Shown one piece after another: positions 52,533 to 64,000 of a stretch of 64,000 nucleotides of DNA; position 1 is the first letter of the stretch; each line of letters begins with the position of its first letter. Source of the stretch: Cavenderia fasciculata (Eukaryota > Evosea > Eumycetozoa > Acytosteliales > Cavenderiaceae); assembly GCF_000203815.1 (NCBI RefSeq), contig NW_004457729.1, positions 372,674 through 436,673 on the forward strand, read 5' to 3'. The notes beneath the pieces are model-generated. The model did not search any database and was not told the origin of the DNA. It saw nothing but the letters and a program-made list of their open reading frames with translations. The translations under genes were made by a program, and so were the position numbers.

Positions 52533-55500
52533 CTAATAAAAAAAATTTGAATTTTTTTTTTTTTTCAACGAAATCGAGTGTGTACCCCAAGTCCAATATT
52601 TCTCCTGATAAATATTTATAAATGTTAAGGTATCATTGAGTAATTCTTTTTCGACATATGTATTGTCGAGATAGTGTTGGATGATTTGGAGTATCTGGTC
52701 AACATGTTGGTGTTGTTGACCGAGACATTCGTTGGGGTAGAGACGGATAGTGGCGCAAAGGTTGGGGATTACTTCCTCATTAATCTCATCGTCCTCGTCA
52801 ATATGGTTCAACCATTTTGGGAAGATGATACCGATATTTTCTTTGGGTAGTGGTACATGACGGATGATATTGCCCATAACTGTGGTGACATGGTTCATCA
52901 TTGAGTCCTCTGAGGAGGATAAATTGGATGCCATGTCATCGATGGCCAGTAACGCATCCATGGCAAATGGTGAGAATTTATCCTTGTTAAGATATGCTGC
53001 ACTATTCAGTGTACCCAAAGCCTGATTCACACCGAGCGAACTATCGAGTAGACAGCCGATAACGGTTGGTATGATCTGTGGGAATGCCTTGACTGCCGAC
53101 TCACCACCAAACTCACAGTACTGTGCCATAAAAAATAGGATTGCTTCCTTGTTGATATAGCTCTCTACATTATTGTTGAGTTTCTCAAGTGACGTGTCCA
53201 AGATATCTTGAGTGATGAGTGGTACTGTCAAGACGCTGTTTTGCCTAACCACATGACTAAGCAAATCATAGTTCACACCCATCAAATGATAGATTGAATC
53301 GAGTATGTCTTCTTTGGGTGGTATTTCATCTTCATCTTCATCTTCATCTTCATCTTCATCTTCATCTTCATCTTCATCTTCATCTTCATCTTCATCTTCA
53401 TTTTCATTTTCATTTTCATCTCCATCTTCATCTCCGTCTTGTTGTAACTGGCGAACACCATCGTCCATTTTTTCTTCCAACTTGTGAAATAGAGATATCG
53501 TCGATTGAATCAGATCCAATGATATTTCACTACCTTCCATCGCTTCAATGAGATAGCCTGCAACACCAACTAGATTTTGCAACAAGCGCCAGTTGGTCTC
53601 TAGTGGACACCACAAGAATACCAAATCGTAAAACATGCCAAACATCTCTCGTGTCTTGTCGCTACTTGCACCATACTTTAACTTGGACAACTCAACACAG
53701 CTAGGTAAACTTGTAAGAGAGAAAAATTGAATTCTGCAGTTGACTGTACACTTTGACAAATTGTATAGAGGTATAGCCAATCGATCAATAAATGGTGCCA
53801 ATGGTTTATAAACAATATCGTGCAAATAGGCATTGTGCAAGCTCTTGAGTGTTGACGCCACCCTATAAATATCTTGTTTTGATGGTGTAATTTCCTCTTC
53901 TTCTAGATTTGGTAATGGTGTCTCTAGTACATTGATAATCATCCTAACAATCATTGGTAGATGCACTTCAAATGACTTGCCAATCTTTTTTGTAATTTTA
54001 CCCAAAAATCTAAAAACATCAACAACCAAATCAACCGACCCTTCATTCTTTCCAACAAACATCATCAACTTGTACATGTATGTTGAAAATGTCTTCTTGT
54101 CGACCACTTTACCACACATTACAATTGCTTTGATTGCACGACACCTTAATACTCTTGATTCTTTTGTTGCTAGAATTTGATGTTTTTCCAACAATGATAA
54201 TAGAATGGGAGTAATATTTCCAAAATACTAAAAATAAATAAATATTAAATAAATAAATAAACTTTTATATTGTACTAATGTCTATGATTATTAACTTACA
54301 GGTCTTAATTGTTTTTTAACAACAGAAATAACAGACATTAATGCTAGTAATGCTTGTTCAACAACAATTATATTTGAAGATTGGAGTAACATTTCAAATG
54401 AATGACATAGTCCTTTTAAATCATTTTCTCGAATCTCTTCATTGTCCAGTATAAGAATAGTGCATTGAATCAATGCACAGAAACGACTTTGAATACGTTC
54501 ATTTGTGTCACTCGCGTTTACTGATTCGAGAATGACTGAAAATACTCCTTCTCTTGAATGCGATCGAACCATCTCATAGCTATATTCAAAGGAAAAGTGA
54601 ATTAAACATTGTAATGATGCCCATCTAACTTCTAAATTTTCATCATCAACCAATTTTAATACCGACCTAAATAAAGATAAATAAATTAATACAAAAAGAA
54701 AATATTATAAAAATTATTGATGTATTTACATACTCTAAAATATTTGGAAAACGTTTCCATTTTTTTAAACTATTATGGTAATGTGTAGTTCTAGTAAATA
54801 TTAATAAACCAATCAATGCTACATATCTTTGTTTCCACGATTGAGATTTTACTAGGATGTCGAATTGTTTTAAAATGGTATCTTTTACGTGGCCACGTTG
54901 ATCCAGTAATCGATGAAAATCTTTATAAGATGGAACGAGTTGGAATGTATCAGATCCTCGTACTTTGATGAGAATTAAATCTTCTTCTTCTTCTTCATAG
55001 TTGAGGTTGAAAATGTTGCTTGAATTTCCTGGATGGGTGAATCTATCATTGATTGCAGTCCACAGTTTAACTGGAACTTCTGTTAACCGCTCATATAAAT
55101 GGACAACGAGTCTGTCAAGTTGTCTGTCAGTCAAATCTTCTTTACAATTATTCAAGGCAAGCGGCAACAAAAATTCATATATTAAACCTTTGATGCGATT
55201 GTCTGAAACTATACCCTTTTCATGGTATCTATCCAACACTTTGATAAATGTGTCAATGATTGGTTGATTGAATGTATTTCTCCACTTTGGGTACTCTTTA
55301 AGAATATCTGTAAGACTGTCGATAATCTTTTCAATACATTCTTCTTTGACAGCAGTGTCATCCACAAGTATTTCGAGCAGACTGGGCATGAATGATTCAT
55401 ACTGATCCTCGGCCAATTGACCACTAGAGTTGATTAGATTTATCAACTCTTCCTTTTTACTATCTATTTTGGCATCATACTTTGACAATACTACTGTCAT

Positions 55501-56104
55501 CAATGCTTTTGCATTATCTAGGAGTGGAGAAGGCGATGATCCTTCTTGATTGATAATCATCTCTATTGATGGTCTCAAATCATTCCAATCACCTAATCAA
55601 ATGAGAAAGAAAGAAAATGATTAGTTAAATTAATATAATCACATTATAATGTGTGTATATTCATAAATCATATAATAGATGACATACCTCTAGGTATTAA
55701 ATACTTTGCAAATGATCCAATGATACCAAACAAATGTTGTTTCAATGTATCTGTAAGTGTAGCCTTTAGCAACTCGATTGTTTTAACTTTGACGTCATCT
55801 ACTATCTCTTTTGACAAAGCTGCTATAAAGTCATCACCTTTTTTGATTAATAATCTATCGAGTGACTTGACTGCTTTGTCTTGACTCTGAGATAAACAAG
55901 TAAGATGAGGTAACTATATTAGTTTATGATTAAATGAAAATAACATATTTATGTTTTAATACTACATACAGATGTACTACTACTACTGTCGATCATTAAA
56001 TAGAGTAACCATGATACTACTTTATCAGGTGTGGATTCACAACACTCTTTAAATGATTGTTTATTGAATAACTTTAAACAATCTTCTGCAGATGGTTGCT
56101 CCAT
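52533..56104 (-). CDS. Importin-5-like nuclear transport receptor, unit O (open, altered ends)
   Basis: Exons 55970-56104, 55688-55886, 54734-55592, 54300-54666 and 52533-54227 are open and in phase, giving 1,084 residues. Exon 1 is only 45 codons: the first helix and linker are shortened, and MEQPSAEDCLKLF runs almost at once into the KQSFKECCES helix. Exon 2 starts SQDKAVKSL instead of IKEKAVQLL. The mid-protein acidic loop is a perfect Asp-Glu alternation coded by a GATGAA repeat. The C-terminus departs from the family after the TLTFINIY helix and ends in a Lys- and Asn-rich tail, which looks like an old frame change near the end. HEAT motifs in between are well kept. Confidence 0.8.
53325..53435 (-). 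repeat. (GATGAA)n coding hexanucleotide repeat in unit O
   Basis: About a dozen uninterrupted GATGAA units, plus imperfect GAAAAT and GATGGA units beside them, code for (Asp-Glu)n and then Glu-Asn repeats. This is the position of the acidic loop seen in units D, E and G and in human importin-5. Its purity suggests recent expansion and probable length variation between strains. Confidence 0.92.
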
Positions 56105-56267
56105 AACATGTACAATATGATATGTATCTCTATCTCTCTCTTTCAAATACTAAGATATGCGACTATTAATTACCAATACGGTCAGCTGAGATATTTAATT
56201 TTTTTTGGAATGGTTGACTTGGACCAAGAGCTGAACTTCCAATTTCAGATCTTAAATAGGATTTATT

Positions 56268-58771
56268 TTATACCCCATTTGATTTGATTGATTCTTTGAT
56301 AAATGTTAATGTATGAGTGAGTAATTCTTTTTCTTTTAGTTTGTAGGTGGTATCGAGATAGTGTTGGATGATTTGGAGTATCTGGTCGACATGTTGGTAT
56401 TGTTGACCGAGACATTCGTTGGGATAGAGATGGATAATTCCACAAAGATTAGTGATGACAGAGTCACTATCATCATCCTTGTCACACAAAAGTGGAAGAT
56501 GTTTCAACCATTTTGGAATGATGATACTGATATTTTTGTTGTTGGTGTTGTCTAGCAGTGGTACATTCTGGATGATATTGCCCATAACCTTGGTGGCAAG
56601 TTCTGCGACTTCATCATAGTCCATAGGATCTGGTGATGGTGTAGATGCTATGGCGTTGAGTCCCAGTAACGCATCCATGGCATAGGGTGAGAATCTATCC
56701 TTGTCAAGCTTTGCGGCCTCGTCCAGTGCCATCGAAGCATTTTGTATCATACAGGGTGTAGGAAGGATTTTTAACTGAACGACACCTTAATAATCTTGAT
56801 TCTTTTGTTGCAAGAATTTGATGTTTTTCCAATACTGATAACAGAATTGGAATAATATTTCTAAAATACTAGAAACAAATACATAAATAATTATGCTATA
56901 ATATGTATATTATTATTTACTTACAGGTCTTAATTTTTTGGTTAGAATATCAATAATCGACATTAATGATAGTAATGCATGTTCAACTACCATTATTTTT
57001 GATGATTGCAATAGTATTTCCAATGAACTACATAATCCATCCATAACATTATCACGAATTCCTTTTAAATCATTATCACGAATCATTTCATCATTTTCCA
57101 ATATATGCATCATGCATTGCATCAATACACAAAAACGGCTTTGAATACTATTATTTGTTTGTTCATCATGACAAATCAAGTTTGATTCGAGAATGACTGA
57201 AAATATTTCTTCTCGTGATTCATAGGTTGTTTGAGGATAATCAAGAGTCAATTGAACTAAACATTGCAATGATGCCCATCTAACTTGGATATTTTCATCA
57301 TCAACCAATTTTAATACTGACCTAAATAAAGATAAATAAATAAATACAAACTGTGTTTTTTATAATATTATTATAAACTTTACATACTTTAAAACAAATG
57401 AAACTTGATGTGATGATAAATAATAATTGGGAAATTTTGTACAAAAGATTGATGAACCAATCAATGCTGCATATCTTTGTTTCCACGATTGTGATTGTAT
57501 CAAGATGTTGAATTGTTGGTCAATTGATTCTTTTATGCCATTTTTTAAAAAATCAAATGAATTCACCAAACCAAAACATGAACAGGGAGAACCCAGTTTA
57601 TCATATTGATCGGTGTGAAAGTTTCTGATAATACCAAGATCCACTTCTTCATTATAGTTGAGGTTGAAAATGTTTCTTTCGGTAGGATTGGTGTAACGAT
57701 CAGTCCACTGTTTCACTGACGCATCATCAATCTCTACAAGAGATAACCGATCGTATAAATGAGTGATGATTCTTTCAATGTGAGTTTTGGTCAACTCGTG
57801 AAGATCACGATCTATAATCTTTAACAAAAAGCAGCCGACTATACTTTGGGTGCTATTGTCTGCTATCAAACCCTTTTCACAGTGAAACAACAATAATTTT
57901 ATCAATGCTTCAATGATCGATTGAATGTGTTCTTTCATCCAATCTGGGTAGTCGTAAATATAGATATTTTGAAGATTATCTATAATCTTTTCTTTGCATT
58001 CTTCTTTGACGGTTTCATCTGCAAGTATTTCTATTAGACCCGGCATGAATGATTCATACTGATCCTTGGCCAATTCACCACCAGAGTTGATTATATCTAT
58101 CAACACCTCCTTTTTAGTTATTTTATAGTCATACTTTGGTAACACTACTGTCATCAATGATTTTACATTATCTAGGAATACTAAAGGTGATCCTTGTTTT
58201 ATAACTTTCTGTATTGATGGTCTCAAATCATTCCATTGGCCTAAACAATCAAAAAGAAACATTATAAGTTACTATTTAATAAGATGAAAAGTCATATAAC
58301 ATACATACCAGTAGGTATTAAATAAGTTGCAAATGATTCAATGATACCAATCAAGTGTTGTCTAAAGCTATCTGTAAGTTTGGTCTTTAACAACTCGATT
58401 GTTTCAACTTTGACTACATTCACAATCTCTGCTGACAAACTTGCTATAAAGTAAATATCTTTTTTGATCAACAATCTATCAAGTAACTGTGCTGCTTTCT
58501 CTTTAATCATCTGTTAAATCAAGTGAGTGTAAGTATATTAGAAGTCATTTAATATTATCATCATCACCATCATTTTACATACAGTACAAGTAGCCTTTAT
58601 GATTAAATAGAGTAACCATGATACTACTTTATCAGGTGTAGATTCACTACACTCTTTGAATCGTTGTTTTGTTTCTCTCTTTAAATTATCGTTGCTATCT
58701 TGATCGTTGTTAATATATCTTGATAAAATAATAACAATATGTACAAAGTCTTCAGATGGTTGCTCCATCAT
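56268..58771 (-). pseudogene. Importin-5-like HEAT protein, unit P, exon 5 internally deleted
   Basis: Exons 1 to 4 (58583-58771, 58309-58510, 57388-58240, 56925-57321) are open and in phase, with MMEQPSEDF at the start. Exon 5 (56268-56868) begins normally (LEKHQILATKESRLLRCRSVK). At about 56765 it jumps to a late helix (NASMALDEAAKLDKDRF) out of frame, and a stop follows about 20 codons later. About 1 kb of exon 5 is missing. The late part keeps its own open frame to SNGV. An N-terminal protein of about 585 residues (roughly HEAT repeats 1 to 11 of an importin) could still be made, so a truncated function cannot be ruled out. Confidence 0.75.
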
Positions 58772-60704
58772 ATATGATGATGACAAAAGATGTTCTCCAA
58801 CAAATATTAATACTATCAAAAAAAGTGAACCTAACACGTGATACAAAATTTCAAAAAAAACAAATTTAATTAAAATGTTTTGATAGTCCATCTCTTTTGG
58901 ATTCAGGAATAGTATCCCAATTTGATTGTAGAGAATCTTTGATAAATGTTAATGTATCAGTGAGTACCTGTCTTTGACTGTCTGTTTTTTGAAAGAATTG
59001 AATGATTTCCAGTACTCTCTCAACATGTTGATACTCTTTGCCAAAACATTGGTTGGGGTAGAGATGGATAATGTCACAAAGGTTAGAGATGAGATTGTTG
59101 TTTGGTTTGGTTTTAATTGAAAGATAGTTTAACCATTTTGGAATGATTTCATTGATATTGTTTGAACCGAGTTGTGGTACATATCGGATGATTTGAAAAA
59201 CAATAGAAATGGCTTGATCCGTGACATGCTGGTCTCTCAACTCTTTATCACTTGTAGACATCATATTGTCCAAGGCTTCCAACATCCATGATCCATGGTG
59301 AGACAAGTTGTCTATCTATGCCAACTTGTGTTACCATTCCAAGTGCCATTAAAGCATTTTGTGTCACATTGACATCTTTGATGATGAGACAATCGATTAT
59401 TGTTGGAATGATCTTTGAGAAAGTGTTGATGGCAGTATCACCACCATACTCATGTATTGAGCCATAAAATAGAGTATACTACTTTTAACCATGTCTTTTT
59501 CTCTAATTTCGAGTAGTTTTTTGTTGGATTTGATCAAAAAATCAGATGAGGTAATGATTGGAATTGTAAGAGCAGAGTTGTACTTGACCATCTCACCAAT
59601 TGTTTCATAGATTATAACCAATCCATTGATACTAAAGAGACGATTTTCTTGGCTAGTTACAGCACGATTCACCAAGTCGTACAATTTCTCTGCTACCATT
59701 TCAAATATTCCCATCGCAGATTTGACATGATCCAATGTCATTGAATCATTTCCCATCAATTTGATGATACTGCCGATAGTCAAGAGAACTTTGTCCAATA
59801 CTTTTAAATTTTTCTCCCAACTGCATTGAAAGAGTACCGAATTGAGTATCTTGCCAAAAATTTCGAGTGTCTTGTCACTTTGATCACCATATTGCAGTTT
59901 AACGAGCTTCAAACAAGTTGGCAAACTGTCAAGGGAATCATTTTGAATTGAGATACTGACAGAAAATAGAGACATATCAATAAGAGGACCGATCATTCTT
60001 TGAATAAATGGAGCCATTGGTTGATATGGAGTGTCATTTTTATACCTCATCATGTTGATTAAACCTTTGAGTGCGAAATTTAGTTTTGCTAATTCTCTTG
60101 AATGTGATGGTTCATCTTGTTGATTTGGTATTGGTGTCTCTAGTACATTGACAATCACCCTGACAATCATTGGTAGATACACCGCAAATGATTTAGCAAC
60201 AGACTTGTTAAATAAATATGATATTTTAAAAAAATCGTCAACCAAACCACGAGACTTTTCATTCTTTTGAACAAACACCATAAACTTGTACAGATCTTTT
60301 GAAAATGTCTTCTTGTCCATAATTGCTCCACACATTGAAAAAGCCTTGGTAGCATGTCGACATAATACTCTTGATTGTTTGTAAGTATGATGTTTTTCCA
60401 ATAATGATAATAGAATTGGTACCATTTTTCCGTAATACTAATTGAAAATATTAAAAGTTAATTAATATATCAAATTATACAAAATATAATGATTATTTGT
60501 TGGACTTACAGGTTTAAATTTTTTAGGAATGAAATCTACAATTTTGATAACTAATTGTACTACTCTTTCAACCACATATAATTTTGGCAATTGAAGGAAA
60601 ATTTCAAATGAACTAAATAAATAATGGGCAATATTATCTTTGGTGAAATAATCCCAACTCTGGCTCATATGAATCAATAATGCTTTGAAACAATACAAAA
60701 CAAC

Positions 60705-61052
60705 TGTAATAACTATATAGATACTTGGTAAATATATAATTAGTTTGAGAGGTATATAATAATAATAATATATAGATATATGAATATATAGATAGTAATA
60801 ATGATTTTAGATTAGATTGTAATGATTATTATTTATAGTAATAAAAGATGAATATAGAATAGAATCTCTTTATTGGATTATTCTAATCCTTTTTATAGTT
60901 GTTGATCCAGACGACTAACTGACGATGGTTAGTCGTTAGTATTTTATCCAAAATACTTTACATATTTGACTTGTCCTAACCAGGATTGAGTATATTGAGT
61001 TCAATGAAATATCATTGAGATATCATTGATTTTAAACAATCTAGATCTAACA
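60705..61052 (-). repeat. LTR, left copy (3' LTR of the element)
   Basis: 348 bp, TGTAATAACT to GATCTAACA on the plus strand. Its right-hand end repeats the sequence found next to unit F. A short inverted repeat, GACTAAC/GTTAGTC, lies near its middle. Confidence 0.9.
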
Positions 61053-62208
61053 TTCCTCTTTCTTCAAAAAGGACCTTCCTCGATATGTGCACTTTGTTGC
61101 TTGTTGAGATGAGGTGAAGGAAAACCTTGGTTGCTGACTTGGATCACAACCTGGAATAAAAACCTTCCATAGTGCGTGATTGATAGGGATGCTTTGTTAC
61201 TCTATCTAGATAGTTTGATTTCCTTGCAATTTGTTGATCTCTTTGGTATATCAACCCATTCTTTCTTTGATGGAGCCTTTCCAATTTGTTTCCAACATGA
61301 TTTTAGACTGCTTCATCTGTTGAGTAATAGTACTCAACTAGTCTCTCTTTTCTTTAAACGAATGCATCCTTTCCACTTTCATAGTACTGTCATGATCGTC
61401 ATCATACAGTCCATGTATACATCTATAGAAACACCAATTGACACCAATAGATTTCAATTTCTGATGCCTGAAACCAACAGCCGGACCTACAACGCCTGCA
61501 CCCAGGACTTACATTGCATACAACCATCAGCAAGGATCTACAACGCCTGCACACAGGACTTACAACCGCCTTGCTCGATATTGTTTTGAACGCTTTAATT
61601 CCGGTCTTACACTCTACTTGCCAATCCCAATGGTTCAATTGCCACCTTGTCAATGCATGACAACCACAAGCGTCCTTTGGTCAGGTGCATCTAACACAAC
61701 TAGATCGGCAGAATACTCTTCTACACCTTAAATCTAGCTATATCCGTTTCTATCTCTATTGATCCAATGATTGTTTTACTTATCTGCATTCCAACCAAAA
61801 TTGCAGATTATCTTGATCTAAATGTATTTACTTTGAGTGAAAATAAACTATTTATGAAATTAATATTATTTTGATTTAGCCTAGCATCTCTGTGTTGATG
61901 TGTTTTAATAATTGATGTGGTTATACAACTCCACCAATTCGTTTTGGGATGTTCATATGAACATTTGGAAATACCTATTTCACCTATTTCCTTCCCATTT
62001 TCCTTTAACTCGTTACCATCCGAGTGAGCTGTACTACTTACGATACCTCCTTCTGCTAGAGGTATGTACATGCTGTTGTTTATTTACTACTATGCTATAA
62101 TTATTATTATTCTTTCTTTTCTGAAAATTAAAAATAAAAAGTAAAATTAAAAATAATTTACTATATTTGGTAATAACCGCTTTTCTCGTTGTTTTTCGTA
62201 GTCCACCA

Positions 62209-62556
62209 TGTAATAACTATATAGATACTTGGTAAATATATAATTAGTTTGAGAGGTATATAATAATAATAATATATAGATATATGAATATATAGATAGT
62301 AATAATGATTTTAGATTAGATTGTAATGATTATTATTTATAGTAATAAAAGATGAATATAGAATAGAATCTCTTTATTGGATTATTCTAATCCTTTTTAT
62401 AGCTGTTGATCCAGACGACTAACTGCCGATGGTTAGTCGTTAGTATTTTATCCAAAATACTTTACATATTTGACTTGTCCTAACCAGGATTGAGTATATT
62501 GAGTTCAATGAAATATCATTGAGATATCATTGATTTTAAACAATCTAGATCTAACA
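62209..62556 (-). repeat. LTR, right copy (5' LTR of the element)
   Basis: 348 bp, the same as the left copy at all but two sites. In the element's own orientation this is the 5' LTR and would carry its promoter. Confidence 0.9.
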
Positions 62557-64000
62557 ACAACGATGTTGATTACGTTCGTTTCGATCATTTTGAATAGATC
62601 TTTCAATCAATTGCAATATTTCTTCTCTTTTTTCAATTCTCCAATTTCGAAATTCAACAGTGATTCGAATTAAACATTGGAGTGAACCCCATCTCACTTG
62701 TGAATTTTCATCTTCAACAGATTTTTTAACTTGGTTTAATATTAAACTATATATAAAATTGAATAAATAAAATTGATATACTATATATGGATTATAATTA
62801 TTATTTTAACATACTTTAAAACAAAGTCTTCAACTTTTTTATCCAAACTAAATTTAGATAAGCAAATCCAAAGGATAAATCTTTCTTTCCAAGATTGTGA
62901 GTTGGACAAGTTGTTGAAATGATTGAATATGGTATCTGAAGAACTTTTTCCAAATTTACTCAAGAATCTGGAAATGGTTAAAATGACCACAAACAGTGTA
63001 TCGTCTGGATTGTTATTGAAGACTGGATACTCTAGGAAAATGTCATTTTTTTGTACTTGATGATAGTTAAAGTGGTAAACGCTATAGTCATTATCAACCT
63101 TGGAATTGGTATCCGTCCAATCTTTCAATACCATTTCCTCTTCTTGGGTCAACCACTCGACCAAATGAACCATGATTCTACCAACTTGAATGCCAGTAAA
63201 GATTGAATGATAGTGCTTGATCAGTTCCAAAAAATAGTCAATGAATATTCTTTTTGTGTCTTTGTCCTTGAAACCCTTTCCAATGTTTCTATCCAGCACC
63301 CCGATCAAAGTGTCAATGATTGATGAAACAGACTGTTTAGGTAAATCTTTGAGATTTTTAAGAGAGTTGATAATATTTAGAATAAACTTTCTTTCTTCAA
63401 TCTCATCCATATCAGAGAGTATTGATGATAACATAGCCATTCCCACTCTCTTTTGTTCATCTGTCAAACTTTTAAAAACATCAGGCTTCAACATCTTGAT
63501 CATGTTCTGTTGAATTTCTGTTTTAAATTCTACAGCTTGCTTTGATAACAATGACACCAATCCTCTTGCATTTTCTAGTATTTTTGAACCTTCTCCTGCT
63601 TCTTTGATAATCGAGTCGATTGCTGTTTCCAATTCTACCCAATATCCTAAAAAATATGATTTAGTATTCAAGGTAACTATGTTGATGAAAGTTGGGTATT
63701 TTTAAAGCATACCTCTAGGAATAAAATCAGTGACAAAAATTCCAATGATACTATTCAAATGATGTCTAAAGGTTTCGGTGAGATCTGTCTTGAACAACTC
63801 GACTGTTTTAACCTTGGCTTCAGATAATGTGTCCTCTGACAATGATCCAATAAACTCTTTTCCTTTTTTAATCAACAATCTGTCCAAGAGTTGTACTGTT
63901 TTCGCTTTAATCTTTTTAAAAAGTTAATATAGAAATGTTAGTTTTAAAATTCATTAATGAAACCTCTCAATAATTCTTAAGAATACATACAGTTGTACAG

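Larger units (their letters stand above)
60705..62556 (-). mobile_element. LTR retroelement, short internal region, fossil
   Basis: Two 348-bp direct LTRs (60705-61052 and 62209-62556) begin TG and end CA. They flank 1,156 bp of internal DNA. A 5-bp target duplication, ACAAC, lies at 60700-60704 and 62557-62561. The element points to the minus strand: next to the right-hand LTR is TGGTGGACTACG (about 62197-62208 on the minus strand), fitting a tRNA primer site. Next to the left-hand LTR is a purine run, GAAGAAAGAGGAA (61053-61065 on the minus strand). The LTRs differ at two sites, so the insertion is young. The inside is far too short for full gag-pol and holds no long frame, so the copy is internally deleted or non-autonomous. 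Superfamily not determined. Confidence 0.85.
58866..64000 (-). pseudogene. Importin-5-like HEAT protein, unit Q, split by a retroelement
   Basis: The 3' end of exon 1 (63991-64000) is cut by the window. Exons 2 (63713-63911) and 3 (62815-63646) are open and in phase. Exon 4 runs from 62746 and is interrupted after NERNQHRC by the LTR element at 60705-62556. It resumes at 60704 and ends at 60510 with the normal GTAAGT donor. Exon 5 (58866-60437) is open to about 59455 and then changes frame near 59455 and again near 59300. Its C-terminus (NWDTIPESKRDGLSKHF) is kept. Exon 3 lacks an acidic loop. The gene is dead on two counts; the frame changes may predate or follow the insertion. Confidence 0.8.

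Noticed and set aside
53294-53551. Plus-strand frames of His-Leu or Ser repeats opposite the acidic loop
   Set aside because: They are antisense shadows of the GATGAA repeat in unit O; the minus frame fits the family's exon and splice pattern.
61176-61589. Plus-strand frame of 137 codons inside the retroelement
   Set aside because: The element is oriented to the minus strand by its likely primer and purine-tract sites. The plus frame contains a short internal direct repeat and no recognisable domain.
1-64000. CRISPR array, bacterial operon or prophage
   Set aside because: The regular spacing is that of 3.5-kb genes with spliceosomal introns, and base composition and gene types are eukaryotic.
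1-64000. Family as generic HEAT protein, adaptin or importin-alpha
   Set aside because: The order of motifs over all five exons, the acidic loop position and the total length fit importin-5 better. Importin-alpha would show ARM repeats and be half as long. No alignment could be run.
1-64000. tRNA or rRNA genes
   Set aside because: No cloverleaf with a TTCGA-type arm and anticodon stem was noticed on either strand in the spacers.

Overview
The window looks like nuclear DNA of a dictyostelid social amoeba. It is AT-rich (more so in introns and spacers than in exons), with short AT-rich GT/AG introns, mostly TAA stops, runs of Asn and Ser in proteins, and very compact gene spacing. It also carries an EGF/IPT-type surface protein of a sort common in Dictyostelia. 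The species cannot be fixed from the sequence; exons seem less AT-rich than in D. discoideum.

Almost the whole window is one head-to-tail array on the minus strand. It holds 17 units (A to Q, left to right) of one gene family plus three fragments. The family reads as a HEAT-repeat nuclear transport receptor of the importin-5 type (KPNB3/RanBP5; yeast Pse1/Kap121). Each unit has five exons with introns in phases 0, 1, 2 and 0. Splicing the intact copies gives proteins of 1019 to 1164 residues, against about 1,090 for known importin-5. Most gaps between units are only about 90 to 200 bp.

Units D (7647-11355), E (11472-15249), H (28672-32300), K (40184-43558), L (43684-47311) and O (52533-56104) are open throughout. 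K has a shortened C-terminus and O an altered one. B has a single frameshift. C, F, G, I, J, M, N, P and Q are decayed, and A is cut by the window edge. The damage ranges from single frameshifts to large internal deletions that join the head of the gene to its tail.

Two unrelated genes on the same strand interrupt the array at 22.3-28.3 kb: an eight-exon, single-pass EGF/IPT surface protein similar to ComC, and a two-exon PQ-loop membrane protein. A young LTR retroelement (60705-62556, 5-bp target duplication, nearly identical LTRs) lies in exon 4 of unit Q. A diverged relative of the same LTR sits at the broken 3' end of unit F. A 1-kb stretch at 32.3-33.3 kb has no recognisable gene.

Importin-5 is normally present in one or very few copies, so a fast-evolving tandem family with births, deaths and chimeras is the exceptional feature here. 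What its members transport, and why they multiplied, cannot be read from the sequence.
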